DNA of 64,000 nt from Hirudo medicinalis. Lineage: Eukaryota; Annelida; Clitellata; Hirudinida; Hirudinidae. Within the stretch, counting starts at the first letter, position 1; each line of letters opens with the position of its first letter. Below are positions 12,620 through 30,195 of the stretch, piece after piece. The DNA lies in contig MPNW01000287.1 of the NCBI GenBank assembly GCA_011800805.1, forward strand, positions 65,526 through 129,525, written 5' to 3'. Below the pieces are notes generated by a model, which was not told where the DNA came from, did no database searches, and saw only the letters and a program-made list of their open reading frames with translations. Made by a program: the position numbers and the translations under genes.

Positions 12620-14483
12620 ATGTCGGAACAACTGAAAGAAGGTAGGACAAGAAAACAACTGATTTGATGTTATTAAATATTTCGCGCTGCTTTTTGATCG
12701 TCTGCAACATTTAATTTCCGAGTGCTTGCAGAAGCCCATTCGGAGTTCGACGAATGTCTCTTTGACAGCAGTAACGACATCGACGATCGTATAAAGAAAA
12801 GTAAAACTCTTATGTCGGAAGACTCTGGAATTGGAATTGGAACAGGTATCTTCCTATCCTTGGAAATATTCGTTAAGTGATTAATTTATTAGAAAGCTCT
12901 CCAATTCATTCTTCTGATAGCAGTCAGTCCAGACGATGAAAATCCTTATCTATTGAGCGGTACTTGTTTCAAAATGACTCGATCAACTGGAATCCATTCT
13001 GGTTTGTCAGAACATATAAAAACAGAGAGAGGAAACAAATCGCCTGTCAACAAATTCACTTCAGCCTTTGGTCAATACTTGGCCCTAGCCAAAAGGCTTC
13101 GAGATTCGTCATTGGATTCGTCGAACGCATCGTCTGATGAAGATTGCTTCGTCGAAGAAAATGATTCCATCGAAGAGGACAACAACAAGGGTGAATTCAT
13201 TCAGGATGTTATGGAAAATAAAGAAAATCTGAATCAAAAAGCTAACGACGAATCAAATATTTTCCACCGAGGTATGGATGGAAACTATTAATCAACGATG
13301 TTGACATTTATTAAGTTAAGCCTAGCTTAATATTTCTTAGTTTTTGTGTTTTGAAGGTCTCAAGTGCAACGATGTTGAGTCAGCTTTAAAAATCCTTAAA
13401 ACTCGTTATTTATTAAGTGAGTATTATAACCGATGTTATTCATGATTAAGCAATGATTATCTGAATTTATTTAACGCTACGTCAAGGTATTTCTACATTA
13501 CATTCATACACTACAGGTCATTACATACCTACAAAACAAATGAAATTTTACTTTTTATGCCATAACTCTCAAATAACTTTAGCTAAATTTCATTAGTTGT
13601 AATGCAACAAAATATGACAATGGTGTAACATTGAACTCTATACTGTTAACAAAATATTAGTCGCTAAAGTGAATCGTAACTTTGTAACAGCCGATGTCAG
13701 CTTGAAACAGCATGACAAGAGAACAGGTAACATTCAAAGTTGCTTGGTAATCAATTATTTTCAATTATCTCATTGGGTTTCACCTGAACTCAAACAGCTG
13801 ATTCATCTGCGTATCCAATATCTGCTCCCAAGTTCAACGGCGAGTGTTTTGTTATCAAGCACTTTGTTATTATTGACAAATTTAATGATTTTGCATACTA
13901 TTCATATTTATCAATTACATATTATTATATGCGATTATTACTAGCTAGGCGGTGATATGTTTTTATGGTTATTAATATTATAATTATTATTATTTGTCAT
14001 CATTAAACCAGGATAATTTTGAGAATGAGACATGAATCTATTCAAATTCCAGACAGCTCAATTTGGAAGACACCGGAGAGTGAAACATCAACAACAAAAA
14101 CTTTGAAAGGTCGGTAGGAATTCTAAACTTAAATGAATTTTCGCATTGAATTCGATTAAAGTATTACTGGTTACATCAGCTGATGAATAATGAAATAGTT
14201 GTTCATTTATATGAAGTCTGCAACTACTTCCTCAACGAGTTAATTGGACGGTTGCGTCAACTAATATTACTGCAGAGAAAGGTTGATGAAGGCACAAATT
14301 TATACTTTTTAAACGAGAATTTTTAACTGCTGACTGGTCTCTCCGCCAATTAAATGACATCGAATTGATTGATTTTTTCCAGAGGTGAAAGAAGAAATTG
14401 AGCTGAGGAACAAGGAGATCGAAGGAATTGCGAGAATGATCCTCAAGAGGCACCAGGATGTCATCGATGAGGAAACAGGTTAA
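12620..14483 (+). CDS. KEN-box protein of unknown family
   Basis: Seven exons, all joined in phase 1: 12620-12641, 12732-12845, 12921-13271, 13357-13416, 13661-13726, 14053-14109 and 14383 to the stop at 14481-14483, giving 256 residues. I do not recognise the family. The protein is acidic and Ser-rich at the N-terminus (DSSNDIDDRIKK, SEDSGIGIGT). A KEN sequence sits in VMENKENLNQKAND near residue 150; KEN boxes are degrons for the anaphase-promoting complex in many mitotic proteins. A WKTPES motif could be a proline-directed phosphosite. The last exon is a strongly charged helix (VKEEIELRNKEIEGIARMI). After the stop, another frame stays open and coding-like for 58 codons, suggesting a frameshift. 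A poly(A) signal lies at 15040-15045. The exon chain is solid; the function is unknown. Confidence 0.7.
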
Positions 14484-14659
14484 TGGAGGCTAAGAGAGCA
14501 AGGCAGGAGTTCTCTGAACCCCCGAAAGTCTACCCACCCACGCCGGCAAAAATTTCCACGGAATTGGTCAAGAAAGGCAAGAAGTCCAGGAATCCATTTG
14601 GAAGAGCCTTCCAATCGATGAAGAAGTTGGTCAGGAGAGGGAGAATGACTCGCGCATGA
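14483..14659 (+). other. Coding-like frame after the KEN-box gene stop
   Basis: Starting at ATG 14483, a 58-codon frame begins MEAKRARQEFSEPPKVYPP and later reads NPFGRAFQSMKKL. It is basic and proline-containing, and the surrounding bases are less AT-rich than UTR. It is out of frame with the exon ending at 14483. One extra base near 14480 would fuse the two; no acceptor in a compatible phase exists close by. Either the assembly lost a base, the gene has a real frameshift, or a short separate frame sits in the 3' UTR. Confidence 0.45.
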
Positions 14660-15039
14660 TGAAAGATTGGGAAAGACGGGACTCGAGTGATTCCCCACTG
14701 ATAAGTGTAATCTTCGGTGATTACACACAAATAATTGCATTTGGTGTTGTATGAAATCCTTTGCATTGTTGTATTGTGAGTTTATTACTTAGGTTTTGTT
14801 CTCCACTACTGATTAAATTCCTCATTACATTCTCCATCTAGGCACAAGAGTTTCGAGCCTCTAAAAGTGATTTATTTTTAGAGACCAACGTGTCGTGGAA
14901 CCTTCAACCCGATACCGATATCATCTTCATGCCGCGACAAACAAGTGTTATGTTGCTTTACTTCGGTGTTTTTTTATATTTTTAGCCATCGCCAAGAAAT
15001 TATCATTTGATATTGTACAGATAACTTACATTCTATTGA

Positions 15040-15045
15040 AATAAA
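15040..15045 (+). terminator. Poly(A) signal of the KEN-box gene
   Basis: AATAAA about 380 bases after the end of the downstream frame. It lies only about 100 bases from the stop codon of the convergent CCCH/WWE gene. Confidence 0.65.
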
Positions 15046-15143
15046 GCAGCTACTTTTTAGTACATGGTTTTTAATGACTGTCGAAATAATGGAATTGATC
15101 TCTGAATTATCTTACACCAAGAAGTTCATTGAACTGAAACATT

Positions 15144-15394
15144 TCAGTCGATCGGCATAGGTCTTCTCCTGACCTTAAAGGTGTCGCCCAGGTTACGGTC
15201 CAACAAACTCATGTCTGAGAACTTGATTCTGAACTTCCTTCCTTCTTCGGATGTTATGCAAGCTCTCATTTTATTGTTTTTGTAGGCTTCCTCAATCTTG
15301 TCATTCTGTAAACGAAGGTAATTTGTAAAGGCGATATAATATTTCCTTTTGAGAAATGCTTACTTGTCCAAGCAAAACAATGATGATGATAATG

Positions 15395-15426
<32 letters not shown>

Positions 15427-15531
15427 GATGATGATAATTGCAATGAATACAGTGCAGAAGAAGAAAATGAGAAAGACATTGATGATCAATATGTTAAAGC
15501 GATTTTAAAGGATAANATGATGATGATGATG

Positions 15532-15615
<84 letters not shown>

Positions 15616-17989
15616 GTAATAATAGGTTATCAATAACTTCAATATTAACAAAAGCAGAGATTACACAGCCACCATCAGCTTGACAAAAACAAATGATTTA
15701 TAGAAAAACTAAATTCCAGTTAATATGTCAGTCAATCATGTTTGATTTTGTCTTGCAATTCCAAATTCGTCTTTGCAAAAATGGCTTATAATGGCTGATT
15801 ATTTAAACTAAATTCTTCAACAACATGCCTTCCCCCTTTAATTTCACTAATTCTTTAGTAAATGAGACAAGTAAATGGAATTATCCTTTTAGACAAGAAG
15901 GATGAATTTAAATTACAATAATAATTAATATTATATATTATATTAATATTACAATTTAATAATTAAATTATAATTTAAATTATATAAAAAATTAAATTAA
16001 TTATTGAAATAATTAATTAAAATTATAAATTTATGACAAATAGACAAATATGTTATAATTCTTTGCATGAATAACTAAGAAGCTGATGCAATTACTGAGA
16101 AGAATGATCAAAACCTCATCCAAAATGTTCCACTGCTTGTCAATGTCTTGAAAGTACCACAGGTATACAAATCGACCATTCAAAAGTTCAGCTCTTCTGA
16201 TGTTTAAGGTTTGTTGTCCATCATCAAGGTGCGCCACATTTTCATCAAAGTTCAAGGTCATTTGCAGACATTCAGGCATGATTTCTTGAATTTCTTTTGG
16301 GCACTTTGGAGGGACAAGATATTTAAATAAATTTTATAACTAATTAAAAACATAAATAAACTATTACAGGAACAATAATTTGACAAGAATTGGGATCAGA
16401 AAAATCTTTCTCAATTTTTGCATCCACTTCTTCTTCAAAATTGTACCAATTTTCAAGAAATTCAACACTCCAACAACTTGTGTCCTTTTTTGATCTTTTT
16501 GGAGAAGAACAATGAGATGAACTCCGATTTTCCATATTTCCCCATGCCATATTTGCCCATTTCATATTTGCAAGTAAGTCCATGATTTTTTGGGAACTGA
16601 AAAGTTAAATATACTTTTGTGTTTCCAACCACATAAACTGTCTCTCCATTTATATAAATACTAGAAAAAAAAAACAACTGAAAATGAACTTTACTTGTCT
16701 TTTGAAACTTTCTTTGGTTTCTTAGGTGCTAAAATCTGACAATAAACACCTGGTAAGCTATCAGGGGTGTATTGGACTCCAAAATTCTGCAGCAAATGGA
16801 GGGAGTGACGGGATGTGAGAGAATGAGACAAAGGACATCCAATGGATGAAGCACCTTCATCAACTTCCAACAGCTGAGTATTTTCTTCAGGGCATTTTCC
16901 AAGTATGAACTTTCTGCAGATGTGAAGTCTGGTGCAAGCATCATGGTGATTACAAATCCCATCCTCATTGTAGTATGGGCATACCTTTAATGAGGTTGTC
17001 ACAATGGAATTATTTCATATTTGCTTAATAAAACATGTGTAATATCAAGATTTTATTTATTTCATAAGTCAAATCACTGACATTGGTTCAACAATTTGAT
17101 ATTAACCACTATAATAACATTCTTGCACTAATATCTTAAGATTTGTATTACAAAAATTGATATTGAGTTGTCCTTTTAAATTATAAATCTGAGTAAATTA
17201 TCCAAAAAAATTGCTTGCATCACCTGAGGTTGTGACAATCGAATGATTTTGAGTTGATCGTCGGTTGAGAATTTATCGAAAAATGGTGAATTGAGAATCT
17301 TTCTATTGTGATCATCATGTACTTGATGACTCAGGCGGCACCTAAAACATCGCTCGTCCAAGAATCTTGCGCAGAGGTGTAGCAGCTGACAGTCAGGATT
17401 TTGACAAGTGCCTTCAACATCACCCTCTTTTATCTGCAGATATTTCCCACAAAGTTTGGCTTCTCTGACTCTAACACCATACATTGGCACCTTTGCTTCC
17501 GAATTTTTGAAACTAGCAAAGATGCCATCATATTTTTTGAACCAATTTTCATGTGCTTTGAAATGATCCTTGTTAGGGAAGTCGAGAGGAGACATTTTTG
17601 ATAGGTGTGAATATTTCACCCGCCCATGGTAAGGACTATCGAGCATCTTTTTGAAAATTCTTTCAACATTTGGACTAACTGCACATTAAATTCAATTTTT
17701 AATTAAAATATAAATAAGGATGCAATTGTATTAATGAAACCTTTAACATTTCAATTATGTTGAACTAGGGATGCAATAAGAAACAGCTACATAAATTTAA
17801 GAATTAAGGTTACATTTAAATTAACCATTTCTACAAAATTTAAAAATGAATCGTGTTCTTCAAATTGACCAAATAAATGATATGCCTCTGGAGAAGATTG
17901 TTAAATGTCATGTTAAATCTTTAAATTTTGTAAAACTTCAGATATTTTGATATTTAATCGCGAAACCTACTTTCGTCTTGCTCATCCAT
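15144..17989 (-). CDS. CCCH zinc-finger and WWE protein, PARP12/ZC3HAV1-like, no PARP domain
   Basis: Six exons join in phase: 17967-17989, 17224-17674, 16695-16984, 16368-16596, 16115-16303 and 15144-15305, giving 447 residues. The N-terminal half has the paired CCCH layout of PARP12 and ZC3HAV1: AKLCGKYLQ, then CQNPDCQLLHLCARFLDERC and CRLSHQVHDDHN, then VCPYYNEDGICNHHDACTRL and LHICRKFILGKC, then GCPLSHSLTSRHS. The C-terminus is one WWE module (YLWYFQDIDKQWNILDE, IEEAYKNN, GRKFRIKFSDM, VRRRP), split by an intron. Relatives bind RNA with the fingers and poly-ADP-ribose with WWE, and several act in antiviral or stress-granule responses. The frame ends right after WWE, where PARP12 would continue into the ADP-ribosyltransferase domain. 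It may therefore be a reader and RNA binder without catalysis. The first donor is GTTTCG; a better consensus GTAGGT lies 4 bases earlier but breaks the phase. Confidence 0.8.
15379..15436 (+). repeat. (GAT)n microsatellite
   Basis: GAT triplets in the WWE intron of the CCCH gene. They give an apparent poly-Asp frame that has no splice or homology support. Confidence 0.9.
15517..15630 (+). repeat. (ATG)n/(ATA)n microsatellite with adjacent N
   Basis: A few ATG triplets then about 30 ATA/AAT triplets. A single N at 15516 sits at the left edge, so the true length is uncertain. Confidence 0.95.
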
Positions 17990-18893
17990 CGTGTAAAACC
18001 CGTGCTTTTCTCAGGTTTCGGTATTTATGATGGGCTGTATCGGTGACTCATAATTTACTTTACCAGCATTTTTCATAATTTTATTAAGCCTGTAAACATT
18101 TTATAACAATTTATTAATGCAAGCTAATAACATTTTACATTTCATAACTTCCATTTCTACTCATTCTGTTCCACCTCGTTTCGAACAAGCATTACGCATT
18201 TCGATTGTATAATCCATAAAATTGGATAGATCCAACTTTTAAAAAGATTCTTGGCTTCCCCAACTTAAAATCCCTCTACTTTATAAAAGAATGCATCAAA
18301 ATAATTTATCAGGTATCATATTTATCATTTTCTTCTGGGATATACTTTTTTCAAACTGACGAAATTTCATGAGTAAAGCTTCACATTTTACGTGCATTAC
18401 TTAATTCCAAAAATTGTTGGAATTTTACAGCATTTTACCTGCATTGAAAGATGGTATGGTGAGCTCATATTGATCATAATCATTTTATTCCAGCTCCGTT
18501 GTAGCAAAATCTTTCCGCATTTTTTATTTTTAAAAACTTTTAACATTTTTTTAAACAAAATTTACTACTAGTCATTTTGTTAATACAACTAGGACATTTT
18601 TTAACTAACATATTGCTACTTGACATAAATTTGATAATGAAAATTAACAGTAAAAAATTACCAAATATTGAATAAATTAGTATGTTTTTGAACGATTTTA
18701 AAAGTTATATTTCTATTATACAACATCACTGCAACACCTTTGATATGCAAAAGAAAACAACTTCATGCCCGATAACTGTTCGTGAAGCGCGCATAACCCA
18801 CAAAGCATCAATTAATGATGCCAAATAATTAAAGTGGCTCTATCAATTATCTAGAATTGAATTTATATCATCCAATTTTTGTTCTGTTGTAAG
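17990..18893. promoter_or_regulatory. Divergent intergenic region between the CCCH and kinase genes
   Basis: AT-rich spacer between two gene starts facing away from each other. No exon or repeat is evident. Both 5' UTRs and core promoters should lie here. Confidence 0.45.
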
Positions 18894-25041
<6,148 letters not shown>

Positions 25042-26891
25042 AAGAAATTTTGGTTTATTCGTCTAATTATTTGTTGTTGCTATTTTTGAAGCTAAGTCTA
25101 ATAGTTAAGATAAAATGAACATTTTATAGAGATGTCTGAGCTGTAATGTTGGTAATCAGATTTTGTTATAAAATAATTTGATCGTACTTAAATAATTGGA
25201 ACTGGGTATTATTATAATATATTTAACATATATATATATATATGAGGATGTGATTCTTAAAGATGAATTTCTGATGCTCGACGAATGTTTCAGTCATTCC
25301 TTGTTTCATAATCCTTCGTTACGACTTAGTGATGTGCGAGTCTGCATTTTTATTTGTTAACAGTTAACAACATTGCAAGCAGTCTTAAGTGCAGTCGTTT
25401 AATGTTATAGCCGCCACACTTGAGCCACTTCGTGAACGTGCGACAGCGTGGCGATGTTCTGTTGTCCTCTCGGAACATTGCAGTCGAGATATTTTGTAGG
25501 TGCCAGTTCGGCCGTTTTGTCATTTTTTGCTTTCGACATTCTTGCCTTTGGAGATCAGCCTTAAAATATTATTTTATAATCTGTTATTTTCTTTCCATCA
25601 TAAGGTACATTCCAGGTGAAGTCTCATTTTAATTGTCAATTTCATTTGACTAGTTGATGGTACAATTCATGTACATATGTATTGATTCCTAGTCAAATGG
25701 TGATCGAAATATTTGCAAATAGAAGTCAAACAAACTTGTGTCAAATATCATTTGTGTAACAGTCGATTTCTGCCTGGGCAGCCAGCACAAATAAGCAAAC
25801 ACAAGAGCATGAGCAATGAGTGTAAATGAAGTGTTTCAAAATAGTGCAAGTTGCTTCTGGAGCAGCCAACATTTTCGTTATTTAAAATAATTGAGGTCAG
25901 TCAACCGTGAGCGAGAGAATAAGGCCGACCCTTGAGTTATTTTTTTTTAGCTTCTTTGTGGCTTTAATGTTTGTTTGTGTTTAAGGTATTTTGTTGAATA
26001 AAAAGAAATAAAATTTCTCTGAATTAAAGAAAATATAAAAAATAAATAAATCAAATCTCAAGCATCGAAGTTGCAGCACAACTCCAACCCGTGCCGTTTA
26101 AGTTCTAATTGAAGTGGAAGTTGCAGTTCCACTGTCTGCTGATATTTTAAACCTCTGATAAGTTGAATGCAAATAGGAGTATGTTACTGAATTTATTTTG
26201 AATGTATTTTCTAGAATGATGAGAAACTATTAGTGAAACAGATGTTTATTTCAATTGTTAACCTGTCTCAACATGGATGATTAGAAGTGTCACATTCAAG
26301 TTTTGAGGTGGCAAATAAGCCCCAGATAATTTTGCATCAATTGTCATGGTTCATTGGCCCCAGGTAAGTTTACATCAATTGTGTCATCATTCATCAGCCC
26401 CAAATTTTATAGGATCCTCAGATATTATAATCACTTGCACAGATGATTTGATTGTCACTTTTGTGACTCATTCAGTTGTGTGCAAAATTAATCCGATAAA
26501 TATGTCGAATGATATTCTTAAATATCCATCTACAAATAATGTCAGCATGATCTATTTGCAGCTCTATAAATAATATTACATAAATATTTTATTATAAATT
26601 ATTACAAACACAATCCAAGCAAAAAAAAGGGAAAACAAAACAAAGGTGATGAACAATACATCTGCAGATTGAGATCATAACAACCAGAGGAAAATAAACC
26701 AACTGAATTTTGTGTGGCAATTCTACCAAACATACCTCTGACATAAATTAAAAGTGAACATCTTGAGGCAGTGATGATGGCAGGAAATGATCTGATCAAA
26801 TGCAGTATGAGAGTGATTGTCAAACGTAGCATGAGTTGCAAATTTGCAAACGTGAAGTTAGAATGGCCTAATCAGAGGTCGATAGAAACTA
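25042..26891. other. Convergent intergenic region
   Basis: Between the 3' ends of the kinase and the PPM1L-type gene. It holds a short (TA)n run near 25230, a less AT-rich patch at about 25390-25560 with no intact frame, and repeat R2 copy 2 at 25926-26040. Part is probably kinase 3' UTR. Confidence 0.5.
25926..26040 (+). repeat. Dispersed repeat R2, copy 2
   Basis: Partner of 22246-22345. Shared words include GAGTTATTTTTTTTTAG, TTTGTGGCTTTAATG and TTTAAGGTATTTTGTTGA, followed by an A/T-rich tail. Confidence 0.6.
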
Positions 26892-28922
26892 CTAAAGTTC
26901 CAATTTGGAATCAACTTTGGGCTCTGACGTCGAAGTGGTGCTAGGCAATGATTCGTTGACATCATCGTCGTCGTCGTCATCGATTTCTTCCGTGGTATCA
27001 AAGAACTCCAAATCGTCCTCGAATTCTGCTTCATCGTGGCCATTCCCTCGTGGAAACTTTACGACCATGACTGAGATATTGTCAGTGGAACCTCTGTAGA
27101 AAGCCTGAAGGACTATACTCTTTGCCCCAAAGTAAGATTCGTGCAACCTCTCAGATATGAAGTTAACAGCTTCCTGGTTTGAGAACACATCCCAGAGACC
27201 ATCCGTGGCAAGAATCATGAACCTTAAATCACAGATTGACATGTTAATCGTATTTAGATCATAGATATAGAATTGAATGTTTAAGTAATCTCAACAAAAT
27301 CAATTGAAAATGTTTAAAAAAAAAATATAACATCTTTCTAATAGCCTCAAACATTACTTTGTGCTTCAGGAAAAGTTTATCAAAGTATTGGCACCCTAAA
27401 AGTCTCATGACTTCATGTTATTACTTACTTTGGCTTCAATGTCTGTAAGTCAAATGTTTCGATGTCAGGGTCACTGATGACATGGCTGTTCTTCTTAAGA
27501 GGAAGGTCCCCGAGTGCTCTTGAAGTGGCAAGAACACCTCCAGTCCTCCAAACTCCGTTGAAGGTCACAAAGCCACCCGAGGCTTCTATTCTCTTCCTCT
27601 CTTTATCCTAATCGTTCAAACAAATTCAACTTAATGTTCCCAGGGAGTGAAGACTTCAAATGGGTAATGTAAATCAATGTACACTTCAGATACTGTGAAG
27701 CTCATGGTGCCTTATAAATTAACTATTATTATTATTATTATCATCATCAATCATCATCATCATTATTATTAGTCAGATGAATATCAGATAAATATCAGTG
27801 ACTATAAGCTATTTTCTCTTGCCTATTATGAATTAACAGAAAATTAAATTTGTGATTTTAGATAAAGAAAGGAAACTCAATTATAAAACATGTAAATTGT
27901 AATTGATCACCAAAAACACTCACATAATTTGGCTTATGATCTTGAGTGAGTGGTATTGCTCTGCCATTTTTGTCACACAGAACTCCCCTGGAGTCACCGA
28001 CATTTGCGACCACCAACTCATTCTCCTTCAACATGGCCAGCACAAGAGTGGTACCTGTCAAAGGCATGTCCAAGTGTAATTTATAGTAACTCTTTGTGAC
28101 TCATTGACAAAAATTGTAGTAACATTTGAAGTTTATCAAGACACAAATGTGTATATTTTAAATATTTGAAGTTTATTTAATGTCACAAGAGTACAAATAG
28201 CTGAGTTACTCACCAGAAATATCACCAGACGATGCTTCAATGTCAAGAAGTTGTCTATCAACTTCCAAGATTTCTTTTTTAAGGACTTCAGCAGAATTTC
28301 CAAGTGAGGTAGGACCCAATTTAATCATTTGTGTCAGAAGATTTTTGAAAATGGTCTTTTCCACAAATTCTGCTGCAAACTTAGAAAAAGAATAAAAGAA
28401 ACATGAGGATGATCGCTAAAAAATTAAAAATGTCAATATGTAATGATTACAAAACAACCTGTTTGCCTATCCACAAAAATTGATTTCCATTAAAGATAAT
28501 ATTTCAAATATTTACGGCAAAGTCATTTTTAAATGTATTTTTACAATTACCTCTCCACCATGACCATCAAATACTCCATAAAAAGAAGTTGAGAGTTCAG
28601 AAATCGTTGCTTCGTTGAACCTATCCTCCATGTGAGCTCTCCTGCCCTGAACGGCGAACACTCCGACGTTTTCTTTCTGAACTTCCCAAATAACCTTGCC
28701 TTTGTGGCCACCAATTGAACCCCCCGTTGTTCTCACGGATCCATCGTAGTGACCAGTTACCCTAAGTTCTAGCTTAGCAATAACTCTTCCAAAAAAGTCA
28801 TAAACTGCTTCACTTCTGATAACAAAATGGTAAAAGGCTACCAAAGTTAAAACGGCAATCAAAACTTCAAAATTCAGATAACGGTTCCATAACAATCGAA
28901 TAAAGGTTACAAAATAATTCAT
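26892..28922 (-). CDS. PPM1L: PP2C-family protein phosphatase, PPM1L type
   Basis: Five exons join in phase: 28551-28922, 28214-28379, 27924-28054, 27429-27607 and 26892-27222, giving 392 residues. An N-terminal hydrophobic segment ([18 protein letters not shown]) matches the membrane anchor of PPM1L, an ER-membrane Ser/Thr phosphatase acting on stress-kinase and ceramide-transfer pathways. The metal-dependent phosphatase motifs are complete: [73 protein letters not shown] and [11 protein letters not shown]. The metal-coordinating Asp residues in MEDRF, DGHGG, DGLWD and TDN are all present, so it should be active. The C-terminus extends past the family end with an Asp run ([14 protein letters not shown]) and a Ser/Thr tail, making it about 30 residues longer than the human protein. 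Donors and acceptors are consensus. Confidence 0.93.
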
Positions 28923-30195
28923 TATACTCTCAGGCCAAACGCCACCCCCAAACCAAACGAAAACAATCGAAACATCGTTGAGATTAACTTTTATCGTCCC
29001 ACTGACTAACCCTAAATCTTAAGATTTTTAATTTAAGTTTTTCTGAAGTATTTTAAATGACCAATCTTGCATTAGTAATAAAGTATTTAACATTTTATAT
29101 ATTCTTAAATAAATATTGGTTTTGTCATGAGGTGAAACATTTGGTTATCCAGCAAGTCTACTTATAATTTTGGAGGCATTTCCTTCTAAATAGCTTTGTT
29201 TCTTAAAAGAAACAAATATCTGTTTTCTGTTCACATAACTGCTTCGCGATTTTAATGGAAAGTGCAAACACAACCTGAGAATTATTTGATCGTACCTGGT
29301 CGACCAAAAATGTTTTATTTTTAAGCAATTTTTATAAATCTTTAAAGTACTTGAAAGCTAAATAAAAACTTATGTTTCGGGGTAATTTTAAAATCAATAA
29401 TTCTGGTTTGAGTAAACGGAAAACTTAAGTGAAATTTCCATAAATTCCTGCATAAACTAAGAGTTTAATCATAGGTAATACGTTGAAAATTTGTAGATAT
29501 TAAAACTTCTTTATTGCGATGATTAGAAAACATAAGCATTCTGCCGAAGAAATTCTTTTCTTTAAATGTTTAATGTTTTAAAGATGTTCAAATATTGTTC
29601 CAAAGCTGATTTCAAACAAATATTTCTAACGTCTCTTGAAAAGTAAATGTCGATTTTGAATTAGCAAATAAAAAAGAAAGAAAACACAAGTACGAGTTCA
29701 TGATTATAAAAGGAATAATAATCTGAAATTCCATTCATTAATACCTCTACATAACATTAATGTCAATAACAACAATACCAAGAAAAGAAATGACAATACA
29801 TTTTGTCACCTTAAACTTCTTGCTTGCTTTCTGAAAATCTCCACAACCCCAATGAAGTCACATCCTGAGAGATTATCCTAAGGCATTGTAATTGCTTTGT
29901 TGAGCATTTCATCACTTTTACGGCTAAACAGCCAATTTCATGACTGATTTCTGAGCTGATCTGATGTCGAAGCTTTGATGAAAAAGGTCTATAAATTGAA
30001 ACGCTCTGAGTTGGTCAAATGTCGACGCTTTGTTTTATGTTTCTGACGAAATCAGTCGACATTTAGAAGAATTATAGAATGGTAAAAACACTTCAGTGCT
30101 TTAAAAATTTTTAATTTCTTTAAATACATTAAAGTTGTTTATTATATTTTTCCCTTTTCAAGTGCGCTGCTTTGTGTAAGCCTCAAAATGCGGCA
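28923..30195. promoter_or_regulatory. Divergent intergenic region
   Basis: Separates the starts of the PPM1L-type gene (minus) and the DUF3050 gene (plus). AT-rich with no supported exon. An imperfectly repeated word is present (GTCGAAGCTTTGATG near 29966 and GTCGACGCTTTGTTTTATG near 30019). An in-frame upstream extension of the DUF3050 exon from an acceptor-like AG near 30160 is possible. Confidence 0.4.

Noticed and set aside
15349..15636. Poly-Asp / poly-Ile frame of 95 codons
   Set aside because: It consists of GAT and ATA microsatellites, contains an N, and lies in the intron between the two halves of a WWE domain on the other strand.
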